DNA of 64,000 nt from Cellulophaga sp. HaHaR_3_176 (lineage in GTDB: Bacteria > Bacteroidota > Bacteroidia > Flavobacteriales > Flavobacteriaceae): assembly GCF_019021925.1 (NCBI RefSeq), contig NZ_CP058990.1:612001-676000 (forward strand), given 5' to 3'. A program made the position numbers and the translations under genes. The notes under the pieces were generated by a model. That model saw only the letters and a program-made list of their open reading frames with translations, made no database searches and was not told the DNA's origin. This document shows positions 7,914-18,034 of the stretch, piece after piece (position 1 is the stretch's first letter; each line of letters opens with the position of its first letter).

Positions 7914-10115
7914 ATGAGTTTGAGTGATATTGATTTGCATTCCTCACTAAAAAAATATTTTGGATTTTCTAAGTTCAAAGGTCTTCAAGAGAAGGTAATA
8001 ACAAGTATTCTTAAAGGAAAAAATTGTTTTGTAATTATGCCCACTGGTGGTGGTAAGTCGCTATGCTATCAACTTCCTGCTTTAATGCAAGAAGGTACAG
8101 CTATAGTAGTTTCGCCATTAATAGCATTAATGAAAAATCAAGTAGATGCTATTAGAGGTGTATCTTCAGAAAATGGTATTGCTCATGTTTTAAATTCGTC
8201 TTTAACTAAGACGGAGATAAAGCAAGTGAAAAGCGATATTACAAATGGAATAACGAAACTGTTATATGTAGCTCCTGAATCGTTAACAAAAGATGAGTAT
8301 GTTGAATTTTTACAATCTGTAAAAATATCATTTGTTGCTGTTGATGAGGCGCATTGTATATCAGAATGGGGACACGATTTTAGACCAGAGTACCGAAATT
8401 TAAAAAATATTATTAGTCGATTAGATGATAATATTCCAATAATAGGTTTAACAGCAACAGCAACTCCAAAAGTACAGGAAGATATTATTAAAAATTTAGG
8501 TATTACTGATGCAGATCTTTTTAAGGCATCATTTAATAGACCTAATTTATTTTATGAAATACGCCCTAAAACCCAGAATATTGAAGCTGATATTATTCGT
8601 TTTGTAAAACAAAACTCAGGTAAGTCAGGTATTATATATTGTTTGAGTAGAAAAAAAGTAGAAGAATTTGCTCAAATATTACAAGTAAACGGAGTTAGTG
8701 CTGTACCGTATCATGCAGGTTTTGATACTAAAACACGATCTAAATATCAAGATATGTTTTTGATGGAAGAGGTTGATGTTGTAGTAGCAACAATTGCATT
8801 TGGTATGGGTATTGACAAACCTGATGTTCGCTTTGTTATTCATCATGATATTCCTAAAAGTATTGAAAGTTATTATCAAGAAACTGGTAGGGCAGGTAGA
8901 GATGGTGGAGAAGGACATTGTTTAGCATTTTATTCTTATAAAGACATAGAGAAGTTAGAAAAGTTTATGTCTGGTAAACCTGTTGCTGAGCAAGAAATTG
9001 GTAATGCATTGTTACAAGAAATGGTAGCCTATGCAGAAACTTCGATGTCTCGTAGAAAATTTATCCTTCATTATTTTGGAGAGTATTTTGATGAGGTGAA
9101 TGGAGATGGAGCCCTTATGGATGATAATACAAAAAATCCAAAAGACAAAGAAGAAGCAAAAGATGATTTGGTAAAAGTTATTAAGGTGGTGAAAGGCACT
9201 ATGGAGAAGTTTAAATCCAAAGAAATAGTCAAAGTACTTACCGGAAAAACGAATGCAATTATAGCATCACATAAAACAGACGAAAAACCTTTTTTTGGTA
9301 TAGGTAAAGATAAAGGTGTTGAACATTGGATGGCTTTAGTGCGCCAAGGCTTAGTAGCTGGTTACATGAAAAAAGAAATAGAACAATACGGCATTCTTCA
9401 TGTAACAGAAAAAGGAGCAGCTTATTTAGAGAATCCTGTTTCTTTTATGATGACTAAAGATCACGTATACAATCAAGCTACTGACGATGCTATTGTAAGC
9501 GCAGCTAAAACTAGTGGAGGAGTAGCAGATGAAAAATTGCTGAAAATCTTAAAGGATTTAAGGAAAAAAGAAGGTCAAAAACTGGGAGTACCACCATTTG
9601 TTATTTTTCAAGATCCATCTTTACAAGATATGGCTCTTAAATACCCGATTAGCATTGAAGAGTTAGTAAATATTCATGGTGTAGGAGAGGGGAAAGCTAA
9701 AAAATATGGAAAACCATTTATTAGTTTTATCAAACAATATGTTGAAGATAATGATATTATCAGACCAGATGATCTAGTTGTTAAAAGTACTGGTGCAAAT
9801 TCAGCTTTAAAGTTATATGTGATTCAAAATGTAGATCGTAAGCTTCCATTAGATGATATTGCTTCAGCAAAAGGGTTAGCCATTCCTGATTTAATAAAGG
9901 AAATGGAACAGATTGTGTATAGCGGAACGAAATTAAATATAAGCTATTGGATCGATGAAATTTTAGACGAAGATCAGCAAGAAGAATTGCATGATTACTT
10001 TTTAGAAGCAGATTCAGATGGAATAGAAGATGCTATTACAGAGTTTGATGGTGATTATGAAGATGAAGAATTACGCCTTTTTAGAATTAAATTTATTAGT
10101 GAAGTTGCCAATTAA
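7914..10115 (+). CDS. recQ: ATP-dependent DNA helicase RecQ
   Basis: A 733-residue superfamily 2 helicase for recombination and fork repair. Present are Walker A MPTGGGKSLCYQLP (about residues 42-55), DEAHCISEWGHDFRPEYR, motif III LTATATP, and motif VI QETGRAGRDGG. After the RecA domains come the RQC winged helix, an HRDC domain (about 545-610, EELVNIHGVGEGKAKKYG) and a C-terminal HTH-type extension. The cysteines of the usual RecQ zinc-binding element are absent: SRRKFILHYFGEYFDE is followed by an acidic cysteine-free stretch. A strong terminator follows at 10143-10178. Confidence 0.93.
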   Translation: MSLSDIDLHSSLKKYFGFSKFKGLQEKVITSILKGKNCFVIMPTGGGKSLCYQLPALMQEGTAIVVSPLIALMKNQVDAIRGVSSENGIAHVLNSSLTKTEIKQVKSDITNGITKLLYVAPESLTKDEYVEFLQSVKISFVAVDEAHCISEWGHDFRPEYRNLKNIISRLDDNIPIIGLTATATPKVQEDIIKNLGITDADLFKASFNRPNLFYEIRPKTQNIEADIIRFVKQNSGKSGIIYCLSRKKVEEFAQILQVNGVSAVPYHAGFDTKTRSKYQDMFLMEEVDVVVATIAFGMGIDKPDVRFVIHHDIPKSIESYYQETGRAGRDGGEGHCLAFYSYKDIEKLEKFMSGKPVAEQEIGNALLQEMVAYAETSMSRRKFILHYFGEYFDEVNGDGALMDDNTKNPKDKEEAKDDLVKVIKVVKGTMEKFKSKEIVKVLTGKTNAIIASHKTDEKPFFGIGKDKGVEHWMALVRQGLVAGYMKKEIEQYGILHVTEKGAAYLENPVSFMMTKDHVYNQATDDAIVSAAKTSGGVADEKLLKILKDLRKKEGQKLGVPPFVIFQDPSLQDMALKYPISIEELVNIHGVGEGKAKKYGKPFISFIKQYVEDNDIIRPDDLVVKSTGANSALKLYVIQNVDRKLPLDDIASAKGLAIPDLIKEMEQIVYSGTKLNISYWIDEILDEDQQEELHDYFLEADSDGIEDAITEFDGDYEDEELRLFRIKFISEVAN

Positions 10116-10142
10116 AAACTTCTTTTAGTAAAAAAATAGACT

Positions 10143-10178
10143 ATAACACTCCTAAATTTTAGGGGTGTTATTTTTTTA
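10143..10178 (+). terminator. Rho-independent terminator after recQ
   Basis: The stem AACACTCCTAAA pairs with TTTAGGGGTGTT (one G-U pair) and is followed by eight consecutive T residues. It lies 30 bp after the recQ stop and upstream of the TPP riboswitch, separating the two transcripts. Confidence 0.88.
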
Positions 10179-10272
10179 TAGGCATGTTACTAAATTGTTA
10201 ATTCTTAGAAATTATCATTTAAATATCCTCATTCCGGTTTTAGTATCATAGTTTTTTTATAGTTTTACAGAG

Positions 10273-10354
10273 TAAACTTTAGGGGTGTTCCTTTTACGGA
10301 ACTGAGAAATACCCTTTGAACCTGATGCGGTTAGTACCGCCGAAGGGAAAAGTT
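10273..10354 (+). promoter_or_regulatory. TPP riboswitch (THI element)
   Basis: Hallmark blocks are present in order: AGGGGTG (10281-10287), ACTGAGAAATACCC (10301-10314) and GAACCTGATGCGGTTAGTA (10318-10336), then ACCGCCGAAGGGAA. Helix P1 is AACTTT (10275-10280) with AAAGTT (10348-10353). It lies about 125 bp before thiS, the first gene of the thiamin operon, and should lower its expression when thiamin pyrophosphate is bound. Confidence 0.95.
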
Positions 10355-10427
10355 GAAAAATACCTTGAAATGGGTATTTGCAACCTTTTCATATGTGTGT
10401 GCTTTGTTCTTAAAGCACCTCATTTTT
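10351..10427 (+). promoter_or_regulatory. Putative expression platform with terminator-like hairpin
   Basis: A first hairpin pairs GTTGAAAAATACC with GGGTATTTGCAAC (about 10351-10384) and shares bases with the 3' strand of P1, so it cannot form together with a closed aptamer. A second hairpin, GTGCTTT/AAAGCAC (10399-10418), is followed by CTCATTTTT and looks like a weak terminator. The switch logic is inferred from these overlaps. Confidence 0.5.
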
Positions 10428-10480
10428 CAAAGAATATTCTCTGCTTTTAAAATTTACAGCATATTTAAAATATACTGTAC

Positions 10481-10684
10481 ATGATTTCTATTTTAGTTAA
10501 CGAAAAACCAATACGTATTCAAAAAAATACAAACGTATTGCAACTTCTCGAAAAATTGCGAACTCCTCAAAACGGAATTGCAGTCGCTTTAAACAATACT
10601 ATTATCACCAAAGATTTCTGGAAATATGAAATCTTGGATGATAATGATTCACTTCTGATTATTCAAGCCACTCAAGGCGGTTAA
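10481..10684 (+). CDS. thiS: Thiamin biosynthesis sulfur-carrier protein ThiS
   Basis: A 67-residue ubiquitin-like protein ending in the required Gly-Gly (ATQGG). The C-terminal glycine is adenylated and then carries the thiocarboxylate sulfur to ThiG for thiazole formation. Size and the opening MISILVNEKPI are typical. It is the first gene of the riboswitch-controlled operon, 59 bp before thiC. The adenylyltransferase ThiF needed to activate it is not in this window. Confidence 0.95.
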   Translation: MISILVNEKPIRIQKNTNVLQLLEKLRTPQNGIAVALNNTIITKDFWKYEILDDNDSLLIIQATQGG

Positions 10685-10695
10685 TTGCACTTTAG

Positions 10696-12603
<1,908 letters not shown>

Positions 12604-12619
12604 TATACACAGGAGGTTC

Positions 12620-12642
12620 CTACGCCTTGGAAAAAGGCGTAG
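12620..12642. repeat. Intergenic hairpin repeat between thiC and the thiE-like gene
   Basis: CTACGCC (12620-12626) and GGCGTAG (12636-12642) form a 7-bp stem with a 9-nt loop, followed by TCGGGCTTTCCGTTATATC. This tail resembles a short intergenic repeat I associate with flavobacterial genomes (from memory). A TTG-initiated reading frame passes through it, which argues against the longer start for the next gene. Confidence 0.5.
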
Positions 12643-12755
12643 TCGGGCTTTCCGTTATATCTTTTGCCTATTCGTATAAGTTTATGTCGTTTTACGCCAT
12701 AAATTTACACCAACAGCAAAAGGATGCCACTGCAATCCCTAACCCAAAAAAAAGT

Positions 12756-13346
12756 ATGATAGTTCTTATAGCGCCAGAGGAAGATATTGCCAATGAAATT
12801 GAAATTTTACACCAACTTTTTGAAGCCGGTTTAGTCTATTTTCATTTAAGAAAGCCTTCTAAAAATTATCAAGAGCATTGTGATTATTTAGATTTGATAG
12901 ATGAGAAGTATCATAACCGTATCGTTGTGCATTATTTTCATGAATTAGTGAATGTATATAATTTAAAAGGTATTCATTTTCAGGAGCAAAAAAGAATAGA
13001 TCATATAGATAATCCAGGGCAATATTTTAAACCGCTCAATATGTATGGTAAAACCATCAGTTCTTCATTTCATGATCCAGACGTTTTAAAGGCTTGTGGG
13101 TTTGAATTTGATTATCATTTATTAAGTCCCGTTTTTTCTTCAATTTCTAAAAAAGGATATGAAGGTAAAGGTTTTAAGGTAACCCATATTCAAAAACGGA
13201 TTATTGGTATGGGCGGAGTTACAGAGAACAATATTGAAGAAATTCATCAATTAGGGTATCAAGGTATAGGAGTTTTAGGCGGAGTCTGGAATAATAGTGC
13301 TCCTGTAACAGCGTTTAAAGCCATGCAAAACTATTACAACAAATAA
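12756..13346 (+). CDS. Divergent ThiE/TenI-family protein
   Basis: A TIM-barrel protein of about 196 residues related to thiamin phosphate synthase. It keeps the fold signature (YFHLRKPSKNY, GKTISSSFH, LLSPVFSSISKKGY, IGMGGV). It lacks the IINDHYR stretch that binds substrate in true ThiE; the corresponding segment reads VVHYFHELV. TenI (thiazole tautomerase) is the nearest well-known alternative in this fold, so a tautomerase or accessory role is likely. A longer frame opens with TTG at 12627 but would translate through an intergenic hairpin repeat; the ATG at 12756 is preferred. A canonical thiE follows 37 bp later. Confidence 0.78.
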   Translation: MIVLIAPEEDIANEIEILHQLFEAGLVYFHLRKPSKNYQEHCDYLDLIDEKYHNRIVVHYFHELVNVYNLKGIHFQEQKRIDHIDNPGQYFKPLNMYGKTISSSFHDPDVLKACGFEFDYHLLSPVFSSISKKGYEGKGFKVTHIQKRIIGMGGVTENNIEEIHQLGYQGIGVLGGVWNNSAPVTAFKAMQNYYNK

Positions 13347-13383
13347 CAAAACTACAGACTAATATATTTTAAATAGAATATCA

Positions 13384-14037
13384 ATGCAATTACCAAATTT
13401 ACACTACATATCACAAGGAGAAACACCTCAAGAGCATTTAAATAATATCAAAAGTGCCTGTACGGCAGGTGCAGCATTGGTGCAGCTACGATTAAAAAAT
13501 TTGAGTCCTAAAAAGGTTTTGAAATTTGCTACAGAAGCCCGAGAAATTACAGATCATTATCAAACTAGATTGATAATAAATGATCACTATAGAATAGCCA
13601 AGGAGGTAAAAGCAGATGGTGTTCATTTAGGAAGAACAGATACTTGCCCGACTATTGCTAAAAAGTATTTAGAAAGCTGGCAAATTATTGGCGGTACCGC
13701 AAATACAGTCAGTGATTGTAATATACTTATTACTAAAAAAGTAGATTATATAGGTTTAGGGCCTTATCATTTTACGAAAACGAAAGAGAGTTTAAGTCCT
13801 ATTTTGGGTATTGATGGTTATGCGGATATAATGAAGTATATACAAACAGATATTCCTGTTATTGCAGTAGGTGGTATTGTAATAAATGATGTTTCTGAAA
13901 TTCTAGAAACAGGAATTTACGGGGTAGCAGTAGCCTCAGAAATTACTAAAAATTTTAATAGCATTAATCTTTTTAAGAAAGCGTTAGAAAAAACAAGCAT
14001 TGAAGAACAGGTGTGGAGACCCAACCTAAATCAATAA
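13384..14037 (+). CDS. thiE: Thiamin-phosphate synthase ThiE
   Basis: A 217-residue TIM-barrel enzyme joining HMP-PP and thiazole phosphate to thiamin phosphate. Substrate-binding residues are in place: QLRLKN (about residues 36-41), [20 protein letters not shown], and the phosphate-binding FTKTKES. The segment IPVIAVGGI closes the barrel. Size is normal. It is the fourth gene of the thi operon and ends 2 bp before the thiG start, so translation is probably coupled. Confidence 0.94.
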   Translation: MQLPNLHYISQGETPQEHLNNIKSACTAGAALVQLRLKNLSPKKVLKFATEAREITDHYQTRLIINDHYRIAKEVKADGVHLGRTDTCPTIAKKYLESWQIIGGTANTVSDCNILITKKVDYIGLGPYHFTKTKESLSPILGIDGYADIMKYIQTDIPVIAVGGIVINDVSEILETGIYGVAVASEITKNFNSINLFKKALEKTSIEEQVWRPNLNQ

Positions 14038-14039
14038 AT

Positions 14040-14816
14040 ATGGTAGATATATTGAACATAGCAGATAAAACATTTAAATCACGTTTATTTACGGGGACGG
14101 GTAAGTTTTCTAGTGCTCAAGTAATGGAAGAGGCCATTCTTGCTTCAGAGAGCGAGTTGGTTACCGTAGCTTTGAAACGGGTAGATTTAGAAGATGAAGC
14201 AGACGATATCTTAAGCCATTTAAAGAGTAGTAGGATTGATTTATTACCTAATACTTCAGGGGTTCGTACTGCAAAAGAGGCTGTTTTTGCAGCACAATTA
14301 TCAAGAGAGGCTCTTGATACCAATTGGATAAAATTAGAAATTCATCCAGACCCTCGGTATTTATTACCAGACCCAATAGAAACCTTAAAAGCAGCTGAAG
14401 AATTAGTGAAACTAGGATTTGTAGTTATGCCATATATACATGCAGACCCCGTTTTATGCAAGCGTTTAGAAGATGTAGGAGTGCAATGTGTGATGCCATT
14501 AGGCGCTCCTATTGGTAGTAATAAAGGCATAAAAACAGAAGATTTTTTAAAAATCATTATAGAACAAAGTAATGTGCCTGTAATTGTAGATGCAGGTATT
14601 GGTGCCCCATCTCATGCCGCTTATGCTATGGAGCTCGGGGCAGATGCTGTTTTGGTAAATACAGCAATAGCCGTTTCTCAGAACCCAATAGCCATGGGGC
14701 AAGCCTTTAAAATGGCCGTAGAAGCAGGGAGAATGGCTTATCTGGCTAAACTAGCACCTGTTAAAGAACAAGCGGAAGCCAGTAGCCCTTTAACTTCTTT
14801 TTTAAACGAAATTTAA
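14040..14816 (+). CDS. thiG: Thiazole synthase ThiG
   Basis: A 258-residue enzyme forming thiazole phosphate from deoxyxylulose phosphate, dehydroglycine and ThiS thiocarboxylate. Family segments are [22 protein letters not shown] (with the Schiff-base lysine), [17 protein letters not shown] and [25 protein letters not shown] at 14013 gives nine extra residues but overlaps thiE; the ATG at 14040, right behind the thiE stop, gives the usual length. thiH follows after 9 bp. Confidence 0.95.
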   Translation: MVDILNIADKTFKSRLFTGTGKFSSAQVMEEAILASESELVTVALKRVDLEDEADDILSHLKSSRIDLLPNTSGVRTAKEAVFAAQLSREALDTNWIKLEIHPDPRYLLPDPIETLKAAEELVKLGFVVMPYIHADPVLCKRLEDVGVQCVMPLGAPIGSNKGIKTEDFLKIIIEQSNVPVIVDAGIGAPSHAAYAMELGADAVLVNTAIAVSQNPIAMGQAFKMAVEAGRMAYLAKLAPVKEQAEASSPLTSFLNEI

Positions 14817-14825
14817 AAGTACACT

Positions 14826-15935
14826 ATGTCATTTAAAACCACATTTGAGCAGTATGATTGGAATACCTTAGAAAAAGAAATCTATGCCGTAACCACTGCT
14901 GAGGTTGCTCAAATACTTCAAAAAGAAAAAATAGAATTAGAAGATTTTAAAGCCTTAATTTCTCCAGCCGCAAAACCTTTTTTGGAGCAAATGGCACAGC
15001 GCAGCAATCAGCTTACTAAAAAAAGATTTGGGAATACTATGCAAATGTATATTCCCATGTACCTGTCTAATGAATGTCAGAATATTTGCACCTATTGTGG
15101 CTTTAGTATGACTAACAAAATTCCTAGGAAAACCTTAACCGATGCTGAGATTTTAAAAGAAGTAACTAAGATAAAAAGTTTAGGGTACGATCATATTTTA
15201 TTAGTTACTGGTGAGGCTAATAAAACGGTAGGAGTGTCGTATATAAAGCATGCTATCGAACTAATAAAAAACAATTTCTCCAATATAAGCATGGAGGTAC
15301 AACCACTAGACCAAGAGGAATACGAAACCTTAGTTGCCGCAGGCTTATATGCTGTTTTGGTGTATCAAGAGACGTATCACGAAGCTACCTATAAAGTGCA
15401 TCACCCTAAAGGGAAAAAATCAAATTTTCATTACCGTTTAGATACTCCAGATAGATTGGGAAAAGCGGGAATCCACAAAATAGGTATTGGTGCTTTATTT
15501 GGCTTAGAAGATTGGCGCGTAGATAGTTTTTATACGGCTTTGCATTTACGGTATTTGCAAAAGACCTATTGGAAAACAAAGTATTCTATTTCTTTTCCAA
15601 GATTACGCCCTTTTGAAGGTGATGTTGCTCCTAAAGTAGAAATGACAGATTCAGATTTGGTACAATTAATTTGTGCGTATCGCTTGCTAGATGAAGATGT
15701 GGAGTTATCTATGTCTACCCGAGAAAGTGAAAAATTCAGGGATCACATTATTCATTTAGGTATTACCTCTATCAGTGCCGAATCAAAAACCAATCCTGGA
15801 GGGTATAGCGTAGAACCGCAATCCTTAGAGCAGTTTGAAATTTCTGACGAGCGTTCTACAGCCGAAATAAAAGCGATGATTCAATCTCAAGGATATGAGG
15901 TTGTATTCAAAGATTGGGATAAAGCCTATTCTTAA
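14826..15935 (+). CDS. thiH: 2-iminoacetate synthase ThiH
   Basis: A 369-residue radical SAM enzyme cleaving tyrosine to dehydroglycine and p-cresol for thiazole synthesis. The cluster motif CQNICTYCGF (Cx3Cx2C, about residues 83-90) is intact, and GIHKIGIGALFGLEDWR is a typical ThiH stretch. The choice of ThiH rather than glycine oxidase ThiO points to an oxygen-sensitive route. It ends the operon; the next gene is convergent and starts 2 bp away. No thiD or thiF is seen nearby. Confidence 0.95.
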   Translation: MSFKTTFEQYDWNTLEKEIYAVTTAEVAQILQKEKIELEDFKALISPAAKPFLEQMAQRSNQLTKKRFGNTMQMYIPMYLSNECQNICTYCGFSMTNKIPRKTLTDAEILKEVTKIKSLGYDHILLVTGEANKTVGVSYIKHAIELIKNNFSNISMEVQPLDQEEYETLVAAGLYAVLVYQETYHEATYKVHHPKGKKSNFHYRLDTPDRLGKAGIHKIGIGALFGLEDWRVDSFYTALHLRYLQKTYWKTKYSISFPRLRPFEGDVAPKVEMTDSDLVQLICAYRLLDEDVELSMSTRESEKFRDHIIHLGITSISAESKTNPGGYSVEPQSLEQFEISDERSTAEIKAMIQSQGYEVVFKDWDKAYS

Positions 15936-15937
15936 AC

Positions 15938-16993
15938 TTATATAACGGCTTTTTCCTGTAGTTTTAGCGTCATTTTATCCGCATCAAAAGTGGCATTGAT
16001 TCCAATAGGAAGTGTCATGTTGTTTTTTACATGACCAAAACTCATACCGTAGGCTGTAGGAATGTTTAAAGGTTTGAGTCGGTCTAAAATCACATCTCTA
16101 AGGGTAAAGCTTCCTGAAGCCGCCGGTTTATCACAGCCATTACAAACACCCACCATAATACCTGCAGCATGTTTGAAAGTACCACCTTCTATTAATTGGG
16201 TAAGCATCCGATCTATGCGGTAAGGAGCTTCTTCTACATCTTCTATAAAAACAATGGCATCGGTAAAATCTATTTCATGTGGAGTACCAATTAAAGCATT
16301 GATGAGGGTTAAACTTCCGCCCAACAATTTACCCGTAGCTTTCCCAGGAGTAACCGTGTACCTATCAAATTCTGGATTGTTTAATAGCGTTTCATCTTCA
16401 AGAATAACATTTTTTATTAGCAGCTGATGTTCAGGATGAATGATAACATTTTCCAGTTGTTGTATAGAATATTTATCATCTAGAGTGCTCCCAACCGGAC
16501 CATGAAAAGTTATAAGTCCTGTCTCGGAATATATGCCATTGGCTAAGGCCGTAATATCACTAAATCCAACAAGTACTTTTGGGTTATTTTTAATTAGCTC
16601 ATAATCTAGAAGATGCATGATTCTTGTACAACCATATCCGCCTCGAGCGCATAAGATACCGTCTACATTAGGGTTGGCAAACATTTCATTAACATCAGCA
16701 GCGCGTTCTGTATCGGTATTGCTAAAATAACCGTAGTTCCAGAGTAGGCGCTCCGTATGATATGGAATGAACCCCATTTTAACCAAAGTGTCTTTTGCCT
16801 TCTCTAATACTTCAGGTTTTACCGCATAACCTGGGGCAATTAAACCTATAGTATCACCTTTTTTAAGACGCTTAGGTTTGATAGTTTCTATAGTTTTTTC
16901 ATTCTGTTTTACGTTGGCGAAAATAGAAAAGGGTAGGAGTGATGCTGCTGAAACACCTATAATATTGGTAAAAAAGTTTCTGCGAGATCTCAT
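15938..16993 (-). CDS. LD-carboxypeptidase (peptidase S66) with Tat-like signal
   Basis: A 351-residue S66-family peptidase that removes the terminal D-alanine from tetrapeptides in peptidoglycan turnover. The nucleophile serine is in VGFSDITAL (about residue 145); the acidic and histidine partners are in FIEDVEEAPYRIDRML and GMSFGHVKNN. The N-terminus reads RSRRNFFTNIIGVSAASLLP, a twin-arginine-like signal, whereas E. coli LdcA is cytoplasmic. Export by Tat is therefore predicted. It lies 48 bp downstream of the aldo/keto reductase and probably shares its transcript. Confidence 0.88.
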   Translation of the reverse strand: MRSRRNFFTNIIGVSAASLLPFSIFANVKQNEKTIETIKPKRLKKGDTIGLIAPGYAVKPEVLEKAKDTLVKMGFIPYHTERLLWNYGYFSNTDTERAADVNEMFANPNVDGILCARGGYGCTRIMHLLDYELIKNNPKVLVGFSDITALANGIYSETGLITFHGPVGSTLDDKYSIQQLENVIIHPEHQLLIKNVILEDETLLNNPEFDRYTVTPGKATGKLLGGSLTLINALIGTPHEIDFTDAIVFIEDVEEAPYRIDRMLTQLIEGGTFKHAAGIMVGVCNGCDKPAASGSFTLRDVILDRLKPLNIPTAYGMSFGHVKNNMTLPIGINATFDADKMTLKLQEKAVI

Positions 16994-17041
16994 TTTAGTT
17001 AATTAAGGTTGGTAAGGTTATGTTTTAAAAATAGTAATTAA

Positions 17042-17884
17042 TTACTCTCTATCGGGCCATAAATTAGGATGCTCTCCGCTATAGCCTAATTTAGGAATAT
17101 TATTAATCTGCTGAATTTCTTCATGCGTTAAATCAAAATCAAAAATATCAATATTTTCTTTGATTCGTTCTTTTGTGGTAGATTTTGGAATTACAATAAC
17201 ATCATGTTGTGTTACCCAACGTAAACAAATCTTAGCAACAGTAGTATTATGGTTCAAAGCAATAGATTTTAGTGTGCTATTGTTTAGAATTTCACCTCTG
17301 CCAAGGGGTGACCAAGATTGCACTGTGATATTTTTAGCTTTACAAAACGCAGTAACCTCAGGTTGCCAATATCCAGGATGAAATTCTATCTGATTAATGG
17401 CAGGTAAAACTCGTGCTGTTTTAAAAAGCGCTTTTAAATGTTCTGGCCAAAAATTACTAACTCCAATAGATTTTATCTTCCCTTCAGTCTGTAAATCTTC
17501 CATGGCGCGCCATGCTTCCGCATTTGCATGCTGCCAATTATCATAATTCTTAGCATTTGCAGGCCAATGAATCAAGTATAGGTCTATATATTCTAATTGT
17601 AGTTTTTTTAGAGAGGTTTCAAATTCAGATTTAGCCTCTTCATAGGAAAGATTTTCTCTCCATAATTTTGTAGTAACTTTTATTTCTTCTCTAGGAACAC
17701 CACTTAGTTTGATGCCTTTACCCACAGCTTCTTCATTATTATATTTAGAGGCAGTATCTAATAAACGATACCCGTTTTTCAGTGCAAATTTTACAGCGTC
17801 AATACCTTCTTGTTCTGTTGCCTTATACGTTCCAAAACCTACAATAGGTATTTTATTTCCGTCATTTAAAACAATCTCTTTCAT
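17042..17884 (-). CDS. Aldo/keto reductase
   Basis: A 280-residue NADPH-dependent TIM-barrel oxidoreductase. The catalytic tetrad is readable: Asp in LLDTASKYNNEEAVG, Tyr in the same segment, Lys in VTTKLW, and His in YLIHWPA. NADP-binding residues lie in VIPKSTTKERIKENI near residues 230-244. The family covers many aldehyde and 2-keto substrates (2,5-diketogluconate reductase-like members are closest), and the physiological substrate cannot be inferred. It is the first gene of a likely two-gene unit with the LD-carboxypeptidase. Confidence 0.88.
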   Translation of the reverse strand: MKEIVLNDGNKIPIVGFGTYKATEQEGIDAVKFALKNGYRLLDTASKYNNEEAVGKGIKLSGVPREEIKVTTKLWRENLSYEEAKSEFETSLKKLQLEYIDLYLIHWPANAKNYDNWQHANAEAWRAMEDLQTEGKIKSIGVSNFWPEHLKALFKTARVLPAINQIEFHPGYWQPEVTAFCKAKNITVQSWSPLGRGEILNNSTLKSIALNHNTTVAKICLRWVTQHDVIVIPKSTTKERIKENIDIFDFDLTHEEIQQINNIPKLGYSGEHPNLWPDRE

Positions 17885-18034
17885 GTAGTCTATCTATTTT
17901 ATAATATACTATGCTACCAATTTTTGATACACTAAATATATTGATAAACTAAATAATGAAAGTAATACTTAGGGGTATTTAACTTTTTATTGACAGCTAT
18001 AGTTTCGAAATAGAATAGTTTATTATTTTACCTA

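Noticed and set aside
12627..12755. N-terminal extension of the thiE-like protein from a TTG start
   Set aside because: The extra 43 codons run through an intergenic hairpin repeat and show no similarity to ThiE-type proteins.
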